A stretch of 64,000 bases of DNA from Streptomyces cylindrosporus. Lineage in GTDB: Bacteria; Actinomycetota; Actinomycetes; Streptomycetales; Streptomycetaceae. How positions within the stretch are numbered: the stretch's first letter is position 1; each line of letters starts with the position of its first letter. A model generated the notes under the pieces. It was not told where the DNA came from. It did not search any database and saw nothing but the letters and a program-made list of their open reading frames with translations. The translations under genes were made by a program, and so were the position numbers. The stretch is from the NCBI RefSeq assembly GCF_022698165.1, contig NZ_JALDAY010000005.1:310001-374000 (forward strand), given 5' to 3'. Of the stretch, positions 51,408-59,759 are shown in pieces.

Positions 51408-52373
51408 TCAGGCGGCCTCCTCCGGCCCCCTGAAGGTGCGCCGGTAGGCGTGCGGTGTGGTCCCGATCGCCTGCACGAACTGGTGACGCAGCGCGGCCGC
51501 GTTGCCGAACCCGGTCCGGCCGGCGATCGAGTCCACCGTCTCGTCCGTCGCCTCCAGCAACCGCTGGGCCTGCAGCACCCGTTGCCGCAGGATCCAGCGG
51601 TAGGGAGTCGTCCCCGTCTCCTGCTGGAAGCGGCGGGCGAAGGTGCGCGGCGACATGTGCGCGCGCTCGGCGAGCTGCTCCACGGTGACGTCCTCGTCGA
51701 GGTGCCGGTCCATCCACACCAGCACCTCGCCGACGGTGTCGTACGAGTTCTTCGGCAGCGGCCGCTCGATGTACTGCGCCTGCCCGCCGTCCCGGTGCGG
51801 CGGCACGACCATCCGCCGGGCGATCTTGTTGGCGACCTCCGGGCCCTGCTCCTTGCGCACGATGTGCAGACACGCGTCGATGCCCGCGGCCGTGCCCGCG
51901 GAGGTGATCACCGGCTCCTCGTCGACGTACAGGACGTCGGGCTCGACGGTCAGCCCCGGGTACGCCCGCGCCAGCTCGTCCGCGTGGTGCCAGTGCACGG
52001 CACAGCGCCGGCCGTCCAGCAGCCCGGCCGCGGCCAGCACGAAGACGCCGGAGCAGACGCTGAGCACCTGGGCGCCCCGGTCGACCGCGCGCCGCAGGGA
52101 CTCCAGCAGCTCGGGCGGGAAGGTGCGCGACTCGAAGCAGGCGCCGGCCGGCACGGCGATGAGATCGGCCTCCTCCAGCCGCTCCAGACCGTGCTCCACC
52201 TGCATGGAGAAGCCCGCGCGGGTGCTCAGCACCGGCCCCTCGGCCGAGGCGACCGCGAAGTCGTACACGGGCAGTCCGTCGTCACTGCGGTCGGTGCCGA
52301 ACACCTCGCAGACGACGGCCAGTTCGAAGGGGTTCACGCCGTCCAGCACGACGGCGGCGACGTTTTTCAGCAT
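51408..52373 (-). CDS. nrdS: GlxA-type AraC-family regulator (NrdS-like)
   Basis: 321 aa. An N-terminal DJ-1/PfpI-like domain (VVLDGVNPFELAVVCEVFG, AQVLSVCSGVFVLAAAGLLDG with the nucleophile-elbow Cys) precedes a C-terminal AraC double helix-turn-helix (VTVEQLAERAHMSPRTFARRFQQ, SIAGRTGFGNAAALRHQF). In S. coelicolor an AraC-like gene, nrdS, is the third gene of nrdABS; the same order between CYP170A and nrdB suggests this is its counterpart. Here three genes and a terminator separate it from nrdB, so it must be transcribed on its own. ATG 52373 has GGGGG just upstream. Confidence 0.7.
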   Translation of the reverse strand: MLKNVAAVVLDGVNPFELAVVCEVFGTDRSDDGLPVYDFAVASAEGPVLSTRAGFSMQVEHGLERLEEADLIAVPAGACFESRTFPPELLESLRRAVDRGAQVLSVCSGVFVLAAAGLLDGRRCAVHWHHADELARAYPGLTVEPDVLYVDEEPVITSAGTAAGIDACLHIVRKEQGPEVANKIARRMVVPPHRDGGQAQYIERPLPKNSYDTVGEVLVWMDRHLDEDVTVEQLAERAHMSPRTFARRFQQETGTTPYRWILRQRVLQAQRLLEATDETVDSIAGRTGFGNAAALRHQFVQAIGTTPHAYRRTFRGPEEAA

Positions 52374-52395
52374 GCCCCCAGTGTGCCGCACGATT

Positions 52396-52428
52396 GGCAG
52401 TATTTCGAGGGTCTACGGCAGTCCTGCC
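52396..52428. promoter_or_regulatory. GGCAG half-sites between the GlxA regulator and a small ORF
   Basis: GGCAG occurs at 52396-52400 and 52417-52421, the latter forming a dyad GGCAG-TC-CTGCC (52417-52428). It is in the divergent gap of about 90 nt, a likely operator for the adjacent regulator. Confidence 0.45.
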
Positions 52429-52466
52429 ACTGTTTGTAAGGAGCTATCGGCGCGACAGTGGTGTAC

Positions 52467-52643
52467 ATGGATACGGCACACCTCGAAGGACTGATCGGAA
52501 TGCTGACCGTTCTCGGAATCCTCGTTCTCCTGGTCCTCCCGTCGATCATCGGCATCGCTCACGACCGTCGGGTCGACCGCCAGATCCGCAAGGCCCAGCA
52601 GGCCCGCCGCTACTTCACCACCACGGCGACCCACCACTCCTGA
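52467..52643 (+). CDS. Small membrane protein (58 aa)
   Basis: Single hydrophobic helix (GMLTVLGILVLLVLPSIIGI) with a basic tail (HDRRVDRQIRKAQQARRYF). ATG 52467 is one option; GTG codons at 52458 and 52461 would add up to three residues, and AAGGAG at 52438-52443 fits none perfectly. The 3' end overlaps the convergent lipoprotein gene by 34 nt. Function unknown. Confidence 0.6.
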   Translation: MDTAHLEGLIGMLTVLGILVLLVLPSIIGIAHDRRVDRQIRKAQQARRYFTTTATHHS

Positions 52644-53062
52644 ATCCCCAGGCACGAGACCCGGCCCGGCTGGGCGGCACACAGCGGCCGCGTGGACCGG
52701 AGCCGGGTCCTGCCGTCCCTGACCGCCTTGAACGCGGCGTTCGCGTCGCCCGGCAGCAGTACGATCCCGGCGTTGGTCGCCTCCAGCACGGAACCGCTCC
52801 CGGAGACCGGCTTCCACGGCCGCTTGGCGGTCCCGTCCAGGTTGATCCGCAGCGTCTCGCCCACCGCCAGGCACACGGTACGGCCGCTGTCGTGGACGTC
52901 GAGCGTCGAGGCCGGCGTACAGCCCGTGGGGGTGGTAGTGGGGGAGGACGACACGGTGCCGCCGTCGCCGCCCTTTCCGCTGTCGGCCTGGCTGCCGCAG
53001 CCGGCCAGCACCAGGGTGAGCGCGGCGAGCGCGACGGTCGTGTGGGGGATCGTTCGACGCAT
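52610..53062 (-). CDS. Putative lipoprotein (150 aa)
   Basis: Signal peptide with a perfect lipobox (LALTLVLAGC-like, LVLAGC), followed by a Gly/Ser/Thr linker and a compact domain with Cys residues (TGCTPAS, GRTVCLAVGETLRINLDGTA, RPLCAAQPGRVSCLGIQEWW) that could form two disulfides. Surface protein of unknown role. ATG 53062. It belongs to the segment separating the NrdS-like gene from nrdB. Confidence 0.8.
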   Translation of the reverse strand: MRRTIPHTTVALAALTLVLAGCGSQADSGKGGDGGTVSSSPTTTPTGCTPASTLDVHDSGRTVCLAVGETLRINLDGTAKRPWKPVSGSGSVLEATNAGIVLLPGDANAAFKAVRDGRTRLRSTRPLCAAQPGRVSCLGIQEWWVAVVVK

Positions 53063-53124
53063 GGGGGCCTCCTCTCCCCTGTGACGTGTGACCGGCCGTG
53101 ACGGATCCACACCGGAGCACACCG

Positions 53125-53157
53125 GGGCCCCGGCCGCGAAGGCGGCGACCGGGGCCC
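53125..53157 (-). terminator. Terminator of the S53 peptidase gene
   Basis: GGGCCCCGG-CCGC (53125-53137), loop GAAG, GCGG then a 3-nt bulge and CCGGGGCCC (to 53157). It lies just downstream of the S53 stop and upstream of the lipoprotein gene. Confidence 0.7.
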
Positions 53158-53172
53158 GGGATCATGCGCTGA

Positions 53173-55221
53173 TCAGCTGGTCGTGACGGCGGTGTCGTCG
53201 ACCACGAAGCTGGTCTGGAGCGAGGAGTCCTCGACACCGCTGAACTTCAGGGTGACGGTCGAGCCCGCGAACGAGCTCAGATCGAAGGACTTCTGCGCGT
53301 AGCCGGAGGCGGCGTTGAGGTTCGAGTACGTCGCCAGGGTGGTCGAACCGGCGGTGACCGTCAGCTTGTCGTACGCGGTGCTGGTGGAGGTCTCCGCGGT
53401 GTCGATGTGCAGGTAGAAGGTGAAGGTGGCCTTGCAGCCGCTGGGCACGGTCACCGACTGGGAGAGCGTGTCGGTGTGGGTGGAGCCGTACCCGTCGAGC
53501 CAGGCGTAGTAGGAACCGGCGTGCGCCGACTCGCTGCTGGAGTTGGTGATCACACCGCTCGACGCGGTCCAGGTGGTGTTGCCCGACTCGAAGCCGGCGT
53601 TGCCGAGCAGCTGCGACGAGGTGCAGGTGCCGCTGCTGGAGCCGACGGTCCAGGTGAAGGAGGCCGAGCCGGAGGCGCCGGTGGAGTCGCTCGCGGTGAC
53701 GGTGACCTGGTAGGTGCCGGCGGTGGACGCCGTACCGGTGATCTTGCCGGTCGAGCTGCTGATGGACAGGCCGGTCGGCAGGCCGCTGGCGCTGTAGGTC
53801 AGGGTCGCGCCCGCGCTGTCGGTCGCGCTGATCTGGAGGCTGACCGAGCTGCCGGTAGTGGTCGACTGGCTGCCCGGGTTGGTGACGGTCACCGTGTTGC
53901 CGGAGGTGCTGCCGGAGGCGAAGGCGGTGGTGCCGTTGGGGGTGCCCCAGCCGGTCGGGCCGTCGTAGCCGGTGGTGGCGGTGCAGAAGTACGAGGTCGA
54001 GCAGGAGCCGTTGTTGCCGCTGGTGACGTCGTACAGGTTGCTCGTGTGGCTGTAGGGGTACTTCGCCGGGTAGTCGCTGGAGCCCGGGGTGCCGGCGAGG
54101 GCGTACACACCGGCGATGATCGGGGCGGAGGCGCTGGTGCCGCCGTAGACCGCCCAGCCGGAGCCGCCGTAGGTGTCGTACACGGCCACACCGGTGGCCG
54201 GGTCGGCGACGGCGGAGACGTCGGACTCCATGCGCTTGGTGCAGCCGGTGTCGGTCTGCCAGCTCGGCTTCGCGTCGTACGCCGAGCAGCCGGAGCCGGT
54301 GCCCTCGGAGGAGCTGGTCTTCCACACGGACTCGGTCCAGCCGCGGGAGTTGGAGGACGTGGACAGGGCCGTGCCGCCGACCGCCGTCACGTACTGGGAG
54401 GTCGCCGGGTACTCGGCGCCGTAGCCGGAGTCACCCGCGGAGACGGTGATCGCGACGCCCGGGTGCTTGAAGTACGAGGTGTCCTCGCTGGTCTGGGAGG
54501 AGGACTCGTCGCCGCCCCAGCTGTTGGAGACGAACTTCGCGCCGAGGGCCACGGCCTCGTTCTCGGCGGTGCCGAGGTCGGAGTCGGTGGCGGAGTTGGC
54601 CTCGACGAGGATGATGTTGCAGTTCGGGCAGACGGCGCTGACCATGTCGATGTCCAGCGCCTCCTCGCCGGCCCAGCCGGTGTCGTTGGAGGGCAGCGAG
54701 GTCGTGGAGCCGGTCTGGCTGACCTGCTTGAAGCAGCCGTTGGCCTTGGTGCAGGAGGACAGCCCGTACTGCGAGCGGTAAGTCGCCAGGTCCGACTCGG
54801 CGTTGGGGTCGTTGTAGGCGTCGACCACGGCGACCGTCAGACCGGAACCGCCGGTCGAGGGCAGGTTGTAGGCGCTGTGCAGGTTGGCCGGGGAGAGGCC
54901 GGAGGGCGCGGCGGCGGCGACCGCGGAGGCCAGCCGCTGCTTGATGTCGGTACGGCGCTGCGCGAAGCAGGCGGCCTGGCCGGGGGCGGCCGTGGCGCAC
55001 AGGTGCTTGGTGGGCACCTTCTGCCCCGCCTTGCCGGTGGAGTGGAAGGCCTGCCGGTCGGGGGAGGTGAGGGCCTTGGCGTTCTGGGCGACCCGGGTGG
55101 TGTGGGTCGCCGCCGGTGCCGCGTGCGCGGGCGCCGCGACGAGTCCGGCGAGGCCCAGGGCGAGGGCGGGTATGGCGGTGGTCAGGAGTCTTCGCAGACT
55201 CCGTCCGGTCTTCTCACGCAT
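53173..55221 (-). CDS. Secreted S53 (sedolisin-like) peptidase with C-terminal beta domains
   Basis: 682 aa. Twin-arginine-like or Sec signal (RSLRRLLTTAIPALALGLAGL, cleavage near AHAAP). The sedolisin catalytic domain has GWAGEEALDIDMVSAVCP (Glu and Asp of the triad) and YGGTSASAPIIAGVYAL (Ser). After about residue 430 comes an Ig-like putative cadherin/He_PIG domain (GLPTGLSISSSTGKITGTAS) and a final jelly-roll-like domain (GNAGFESGNTTW). The prodomain is short compared with kumamolisin. Exported protease acting at acidic pH by family analogy. Own terminator downstream; it separates nrdB from the NrdS-like gene. Confidence 0.87.
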   Translation of the reverse strand: MREKTGRSLRRLLTTAIPALALGLAGLVAAPAHAAPAATHTTRVAQNAKALTSPDRQAFHSTGKAGQKVPTKHLCATAAPGQAACFAQRRTDIKQRLASAVAAAAPSGLSPANLHSAYNLPSTGGSGLTVAVVDAYNDPNAESDLATYRSQYGLSSCTKANGCFKQVSQTGSTTSLPSNDTGWAGEEALDIDMVSAVCPNCNIILVEANSATDSDLGTAENEAVALGAKFVSNSWGGDESSSQTSEDTSYFKHPGVAITVSAGDSGYGAEYPATSQYVTAVGGTALSTSSNSRGWTESVWKTSSSEGTGSGCSAYDAKPSWQTDTGCTKRMESDVSAVADPATGVAVYDTYGGSGWAVYGGTSASAPIIAGVYALAGTPGSSDYPAKYPYSHTSNLYDVTSGNNGSCSTSYFCTATTGYDGPTGWGTPNGTTAFASGSTSGNTVTVTNPGSQSTTTGSSVSLQISATDSAGATLTYSASGLPTGLSISSSTGKITGTASTAGTYQVTVTASDSTGASGSASFTWTVGSSSGTCTSSQLLGNAGFESGNTTWTASSGVITNSSSESAHAGSYYAWLDGYGSTHTDTLSQSVTVPSGCKATFTFYLHIDTAETSTSTAYDKLTVTAGSTTLATYSNLNAASGYAQKSFDLSSFAGSTVTLKFSGVEDSSLQTSFVVDDTAVTTS

Positions 55222-55439
55222 AGGGGTACTGCCTCCGTCGTTGGAGTGGGGTTCTCGACGCAGGTGGCAGGCCTGTGACGCGCGTAGCGGCGGCGGTGCG
55301 CAATGCCGTCATGGGCATGACACATCTGAGTGTCCTGTGCATGTGTTGTGGACATGGCGGGACGGGCAGAACGTAGCCGGGGCCGAGGAGGCGGAGCCAG
55401 ATGCCCAGGAAGAACTTTGCCGCTCCATAGCCGACGCAT

Positions 55440-55470
55440 GGACGGCCCATGGAAGCTCCATGGGCCGTCC
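55440..55470 (-). terminator. Terminator after nrdB
   Basis: Perfect 14-bp stem (55440-55453 with 55457-55470), loop AGC, 12 nt after the nrdB stop. The rest of the gap to 55221 holds the S53 promoter region with no clear box. Confidence 0.8.
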
Positions 55471-55482
55471 CAGGGCCGAGAC

Positions 55483-56493
55483 CTAGAAGTCCTCGTCGAG
55501 GTCGACCGTGCCCTCCACGGCCACCTGGTACGCGGACGGGCGGCGCTCGAAGAAGTTGGTCAGCTCCTGGACGCCCTGCAGCTCCATGAAGGAGAAGGGG
55601 TTCTCCGAGCCGTACACCGGGGCGAAGCCGAGGCGGGTCAGGCGCTGGTCGGCCACGCACTCCAGGTACTGGCGCATCGACTCGGTGTTCATGCCCGGCA
55701 GGCCGTCGCCGCACAGGTCGCGCCCGAACTGCAGCTCGGCCTCGACGGCCTCCCGCAGCATGTCGGTGACCTGCTGCCGCAGCTCGTCGTCGAAGAGCTC
55801 CGGCTCCTCCTTGCGGACGGTGTCGACCACGTCGAACGCGAAGGACATGTGCATGGTCTCGTCGCGGAACACCCAGTTGGTGCCGGTCGCGAGACCGTGC
55901 AGCAGGCCCCGGCTGCGGAACCAGTAGACATAGGCGAAGGCGCCGTAGAAGAAGAGGCCCTCGATGCATGCGGCGAAGCAGATCAGGTTCAGCAGGAAGC
56001 GGCGGCGGTCGGCCTTGGACTCAAGGCGGTCCAGCTTCTCCACCGAGTCCATCCACTTGAAGCAGAACTGCGCCTTCTCACGGATGGAGGGGATGTTCTC
56101 CACCGCGGCGAACGCGGCGGCGCGGTCCTCCGGGTCGGGGAGGTAGGTGTCGAGCAGCGTCAGGTAGAACTGGACGTGCACGGCCTCCTCGAACAGCTGG
56201 CGGCTCAGGTAGAGCCGCGCCTCGGGGGAGTTGATGTGCTTGTAGAGCGTCAGCACCAGGTTGTTCGCGACGATCGAGTCGCCCGTCGCGAAGAAGGCCA
56301 CCAGGCGGCCGATCAGGTGCTGTTCGGCGGGGGTGAGCTTCGCGAGGTCGGACACGTCCGAGTGGAGGTCGACCTCCTCCACGGTCCAGGTGTTCTTGAT
56401 GGCGTCCCGGTAGCGCTCGTAGAAGTCGGGGTAGCGCATGGGGCGCAGCGTCAGCTCGAAGCCGGGGTCGAGCAGGTTCTGATTGCTGGGCAT
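55483..56493 (-). CDS. nrdB: Class Ia ribonucleotide reductase small subunit NrdB
   Basis: 336-aa di-iron tyrosyl-radical subunit. Iron ligands and the radical Tyr are seen in FEEAVHVQFYLTLLD (His, then Tyr four residues on), with further Glu and His in the CIEGLFF and RDETMHMSF segments. The C-terminus ends VDLDEDF, the peptide that docks on NrdA. ATG 56493 overlaps the nrdA stop (TAATG), so it is co-translated from the B12-controlled transcript. The expected third operon gene nrdS does not follow. Confidence 0.93.
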   Translation of the reverse strand: MPSNQNLLDPGFELTLRPMRYPDFYERYRDAIKNTWTVEEVDLHSDVSDLAKLTPAEQHLIGRLVAFFATGDSIVANNLVLTLYKHINSPEARLYLSRQLFEEAVHVQFYLTLLDTYLPDPEDRAAAFAAVENIPSIREKAQFCFKWMDSVEKLDRLESKADRRRFLLNLICFAACIEGLFFYGAFAYVYWFRSRGLLHGLATGTNWVFRDETMHMSFAFDVVDTVRKEEPELFDDELRQQVTDMLREAVEAELQFGRDLCGDGLPGMNTESMRQYLECVADQRLTRLGFAPVYGSENPFSFMELQGVQELTNFFERRPSAYQVAVEGTVDLDEDF

Positions 56494-58838
56494 TACTGGC
56501 AGGCCTCGCAGGACTCGGGGTTTTCCAGGGAGCAGGCGACGGCGTCCACGGTCTGTACCGGGACGGTCGCCTGTGCGGCGCGGGCGATGCGGGTCGCCGG
56601 GCGCGAGCGCAGGTAGTACGTGGTCTTCAGGCCCTGCTTCCAGGCGTACGCGTACATCGACGAGAGCTTGCCGATGGTCGGTGTCTCCAGGAACAGGTTC
56701 AGGGACTGGGACTGGTCGAGGTACGGGGTGCGGGCCGCGGCCATGTCGATCAGGCCGCGCTGCGGGATCTCCCACGCCGTGCGGTACAGCGCCTTCACCT
56801 CGGCCGGGATCCACGCGAAGTCCTGCACCGAGCCGTTGGCCTCGCGCAGCGCCTCGCGGGTGCGGGCGTCCCAGACACCGAGCTCCTTGAGGTCGTTGAC
56901 CAGGTACGAGTTGACCTGGAGGAACTCGCCGGACAGGGTCTCGCGCTTGAAGAGGTTGGAGACCTGCGGCTCGATGCACTCGTAGACGCCGGCGATCGAG
57001 GCGATGGTGGCGGTGGGCGCGATCGCGAGGAGGAGGCTGTTGCGCATGCCGACCGCAGCGATCCGCTCGCGCAGCGCCGCCCAGCGCTCGGGCCAGTTCG
57101 GCTGTACGCCGTAGTGGTCGGGGTGCAGGACTCCGCGGGCGGTACGGGTCTTCTCCCAGGCCGGCAGCGGGCCGTTGCGCTCGGCCAGGTCGGCGGAGGC
57201 CTCGTACGCGGCGAGCATGATCCGCTCGGCGATCCGCGTGGAGAGGGCCTTGGCCTCCGGCGAGTCGAAGGGCAGCCGCAGCTTGAAGAAGACGTCCTGG
57301 AACCCCATCGCGCCGAGGCCGACGGGACGCCACTTGGCGTTGGACCGGCCCGCCTGCTCGGTCGGGTAGAAGTTGATGTCGACCACGCGGTCGAGGAAGG
57401 TGACGGCCGTACGGACCGTCTCGTCCAGGCGCTCCCAGTCGATGTCCCCGTCGGCGACGAACGCGCCGAGGTTGACCGAGCCCAGGTTGCAGACCGCGGT
57501 CTCCCCGTCGTCGGTGACCTCCAGGATCTCCGTGCAGAGGTTGGAGGAGTGCACGACATGGCCCGGCTCGGCCGTCTGGTTCGCCGTGCGGTTGGCGGCG
57601 TCCTTGAAGGTCATCCAGCCGTTGCCGGTCTGCGCGAGGGTGCGCATCATCCGGCCGTACAGGTCACGGGCCGGGATGGTCCTGCGGGCGAGGCCCTTCT
57701 CCTCGGCCGCGCGGTAGGCCGCGTCGAACTCCTCGCCCCACAGGTCCACCAGCTCGGGCACGTCGGCGGGGGAGAAGAGGCTCCACTGCTCGTCGGCGTT
57801 GACCCGGCGCATGAACTCGTCCGGGATCCAGTGCGCGAGGTTCAGGTTGTGCGTACGGCGGGCGTCCTCGCCGGTGTTGTCGCGCAGCTCCAGGAACTCC
57901 TCGATGTCGGAGTGCCAGGTCTCCAGGTAGACCGCGGCGGCACCCTTGCGCCGGCCGCCCTGGTTCACGGCGGCGACGCTCGCGTCGAGCGTCTTGAGGA
58001 ACGGGACGATGCCGTTGGAGTGCCCGTTGGTGCCGCGGATCAGCGAACCGCGGCTGCGGACGCGGGAGTAGGCGATGCCGATGCCGCCGGCGTGCTTGGA
58101 GAGGCGGGCGACCTGGTGGTAGCGGTCGTAGATGGAGTCCAGCTCGTCGACCGGGGAGTCGAGGAGGTAGCAGGACGACATCTGGGGGTGCCGGGTGCCG
58201 GAGTTGAAGAGGGTGGGGGAGGAGGGGAGGTAGTCGAGGCGGCTCATCAGGCCGTAGAGCGCGGCGACTTCGTCCACGGCGCGGATCGTGTCGTCCTCGG
58301 CGAGGCCGCTCGCCACCCGGAGCATGAAGTGCTGGGGCGTCTCGATGACCTTGCGGGTGATCGGGTGCCGGAGCAGGTAGCGGCTGTGCAGGGTGCGCAG
58401 GCCGAAGTAGCCGAAGCGGTCGTCGCCCTGAGGGTCGATCAGCGCGTCGAGGCGGTCGGCGTGGACCCGCACGAACTCCGCCGTGCGGTCGGCGATGAGG
58501 CCCTCGCGATGGCCGACGGCCACCGACCCGGTGAAGGTGGTGACGCCCTGGGACGCGGCCTCGGCCGCGATGGAGATGGTGAGGAGCCTGGCCGCCAGCC
58601 TGCTGTACGCCGGGTCCTCGGAGATCAGGCCCGCGGCGGCCTCGGTGGCCAGCTCACGCAGCTCCGACTCGTCGGCCCGCGCCGACCGGCCGCGCAGTGC
58701 GGCGGCGGCGACCCGGCCGGGGTCGGCGTCGGGGAGGTCGGCGGTCAGCTCGGTCAGGGTCCGCAGCAACGCGGTTCCGGGACCGTCCACTTCCACAGGG
58801 GTGATCGCTGAGGCCGGGTCGGCTGGCGCGATGGTCAC
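56493..58838 (-). CDS. nrdA: Class Ia ribonucleotide reductase large subunit NrdA
   Basis: 781 aa. A diverged ATP-cone-like N-terminus (residues 20-90, ELRELATEAAAGLISEDPAYSRLAARL) is followed by the catalytic barrel with SSPTLFNSGT and SSCYLLDS, NLCTEI (active-site region), SVNLGAFV, PTATIASIAGVYECIEP and the C-terminal redox cysteines CEACQ. Makes deoxyribonucleotides aerobically with NrdB. GTG 58838 follows GAGGGAGAG. Expression is predicted to fall when B12 is available, as the leader carries a cobalamin riboswitch and Streptomyces also has a B12-dependent class II enzyme. Confidence 0.93.
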   Translation of the reverse strand: MTIAPADPASAITPVEVDGPGTALLRTLTELTADLPDADPGRVAAAALRGRSARADESELRELATEAAAGLISEDPAYSRLAARLLTISIAAEAASQGVTTFTGSVAVGHREGLIADRTAEFVRVHADRLDALIDPQGDDRFGYFGLRTLHSRYLLRHPITRKVIETPQHFMLRVASGLAEDDTIRAVDEVAALYGLMSRLDYLPSSPTLFNSGTRHPQMSSCYLLDSPVDELDSIYDRYHQVARLSKHAGGIGIAYSRVRSRGSLIRGTNGHSNGIVPFLKTLDASVAAVNQGGRRKGAAAVYLETWHSDIEEFLELRDNTGEDARRTHNLNLAHWIPDEFMRRVNADEQWSLFSPADVPELVDLWGEEFDAAYRAAEEKGLARRTIPARDLYGRMMRTLAQTGNGWMTFKDAANRTANQTAEPGHVVHSSNLCTEILEVTDDGETAVCNLGSVNLGAFVADGDIDWERLDETVRTAVTFLDRVVDINFYPTEQAGRSNAKWRPVGLGAMGFQDVFFKLRLPFDSPEAKALSTRIAERIMLAAYEASADLAERNGPLPAWEKTRTARGVLHPDHYGVQPNWPERWAALRERIAAVGMRNSLLLAIAPTATIASIAGVYECIEPQVSNLFKRETLSGEFLQVNSYLVNDLKELGVWDARTREALREANGSVQDFAWIPAEVKALYRTAWEIPQRGLIDMAAARTPYLDQSQSLNLFLETPTIGKLSSMYAYAWKQGLKTTYYLRSRPATRIARAAQATVPVQTVDAVACSLENPESCEACQ

Positions 58839-58969
58839 GTGGGGCTCTCCCTCGCTGGGCACGGGGCCTTGCGGAGGGCAGGGGGCAGCTCACGAGCGCG
58901 CACGGCGTCGCGTCCACCGGCCCATTCCACGAGGCCCGGACGTCATGGCACCCGGGCCACGGCGGCCGG

Positions 58970-59084
58970 GCGCACTGTCGGCAGGTCCTCGGACTGACTC
59001 CCGTACACGCCCAGGGCATGCACAAGTACACCGTTGCGGGACAGTTCCGGATTCGCACCGGATTCCCCTGCGGCGACAGCGAGC
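58970..59084 (-). promoter_or_regulatory. Cobalamin (B12) riboswitch in the nrdAB leader
   Basis: On the minus strand the core conserved blocks are present in order: GGGGAATCCGGTGCGAATCC, CTGTCCCGCAACGGTG, then AGTCAGTCCGAGGACCTGCC. The closing stem pairs CTGTCG (about 59079-59074) with CGACAG (58980-58975). The remaining leader to the GTG (130 nt) contains two hairpins that could act as expression platform. This element is known to control nrdABS in Streptomyces. Confidence 0.93.
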
Positions 59085-59145
59085 ATGAGCATACATCTTG
59101 TGCCGGGGGAGAACAGCAACCCCATATGTTGTGTCGCGTGTCGTC

Positions 59146-59649
59146 TCAGAGCGTCAACTCGTAGGTGAGGAGAGTGAAGTCGTCGCCGGGGATCGGGTTC
59201 CAGTCGCGGCCGGGGGCGCGGACGAAGCCGGTGCGTTCGTAGATGCGGTGGGCGGCGTGCATCGTGTGCTGGGTCGACAGGACGACTCCGGTGCACCGCG
59301 CGGCTCTCGCGCGGTCGACGCAGGCGCGGACGAGTGCCTCGCCGGCGCCACGGCCGCGGGCCGCGTGGGCGATCGCGAGCATGCGGATCTCGGCCTCGCC
59401 CGGGCGGGCGAGCTCGGCCATGGGGCCGGGGGCGGGGACGAAGGTGACACCGCCGAGCAGTTCCGTGCGGGAGGTGGCGACCAGGACCTCGGCGTGGGCG
59501 GCGCGCTTGGCGACGTCCTTGAGTTCGCCGAGGTACCAGTCGTCCTCGTCCCCGAAGGCGAGGAGGCCGTCCTGGAGGTAGGCCTGGGCGGTGATCTCGC
59601 CGAGGGGGGCGTATTCGGTGGGGTCCGCCGGGCGGATCAGGATGTCCAT
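59146..59649 (-). CDS. GNAT-family N-acetyltransferase
   Basis: 167 aa. The acetyl-CoA motif is IRMLAIAHAARGRGAGEALVRA (RGxGxG/A), with the later YERTGFVRAPGRDW segment. N-terminus MDILIRPADPTEYAPLGEI is typical. Acceptor substrate unknown. It lies alone between the nrd leader and the symporter group, in the same orientation. Confidence 0.87.
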   Translation of the reverse strand: MDILIRPADPTEYAPLGEITAQAYLQDGLLAFGDEDDWYLGELKDVAKRAAHAEVLVATSRTELLGGVTFVPAPGPMAELARPGEAEIRMLAIAHAARGRGAGEALVRACVDRARAARCTGVVLSTQHTMHAAHRIYERTGFVRAPGRDWNPIPGDDFTLLTYELTL

Positions 59650-59710
59650 GGCGGTGAGTGTGCACGAAAGCGGGCCGCCGTTGTGGTTGATTTTCGGCGG
59701 CCCGCTGCGG

Positions 59711-59759
59711 GTTCGTCGTGGCTGGTCGCGCAGTTCCCCGCGCCCCTTTGGGGCGCCTA
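59711..59759. repeat. Dispersed intergenic repeat, inverted copy over the symporter stop codon
   Basis: Contains the inverse complement of the element at 23427 (core GGCTGGTCGCGCAGTTCC). Its right end GGCGCC-C... forms a hairpin CGCCCC-TTTG-GGGGCG-like (59741-59756) at the stop of the symporter gene and probably ends its transcription. Confidence 0.7.
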
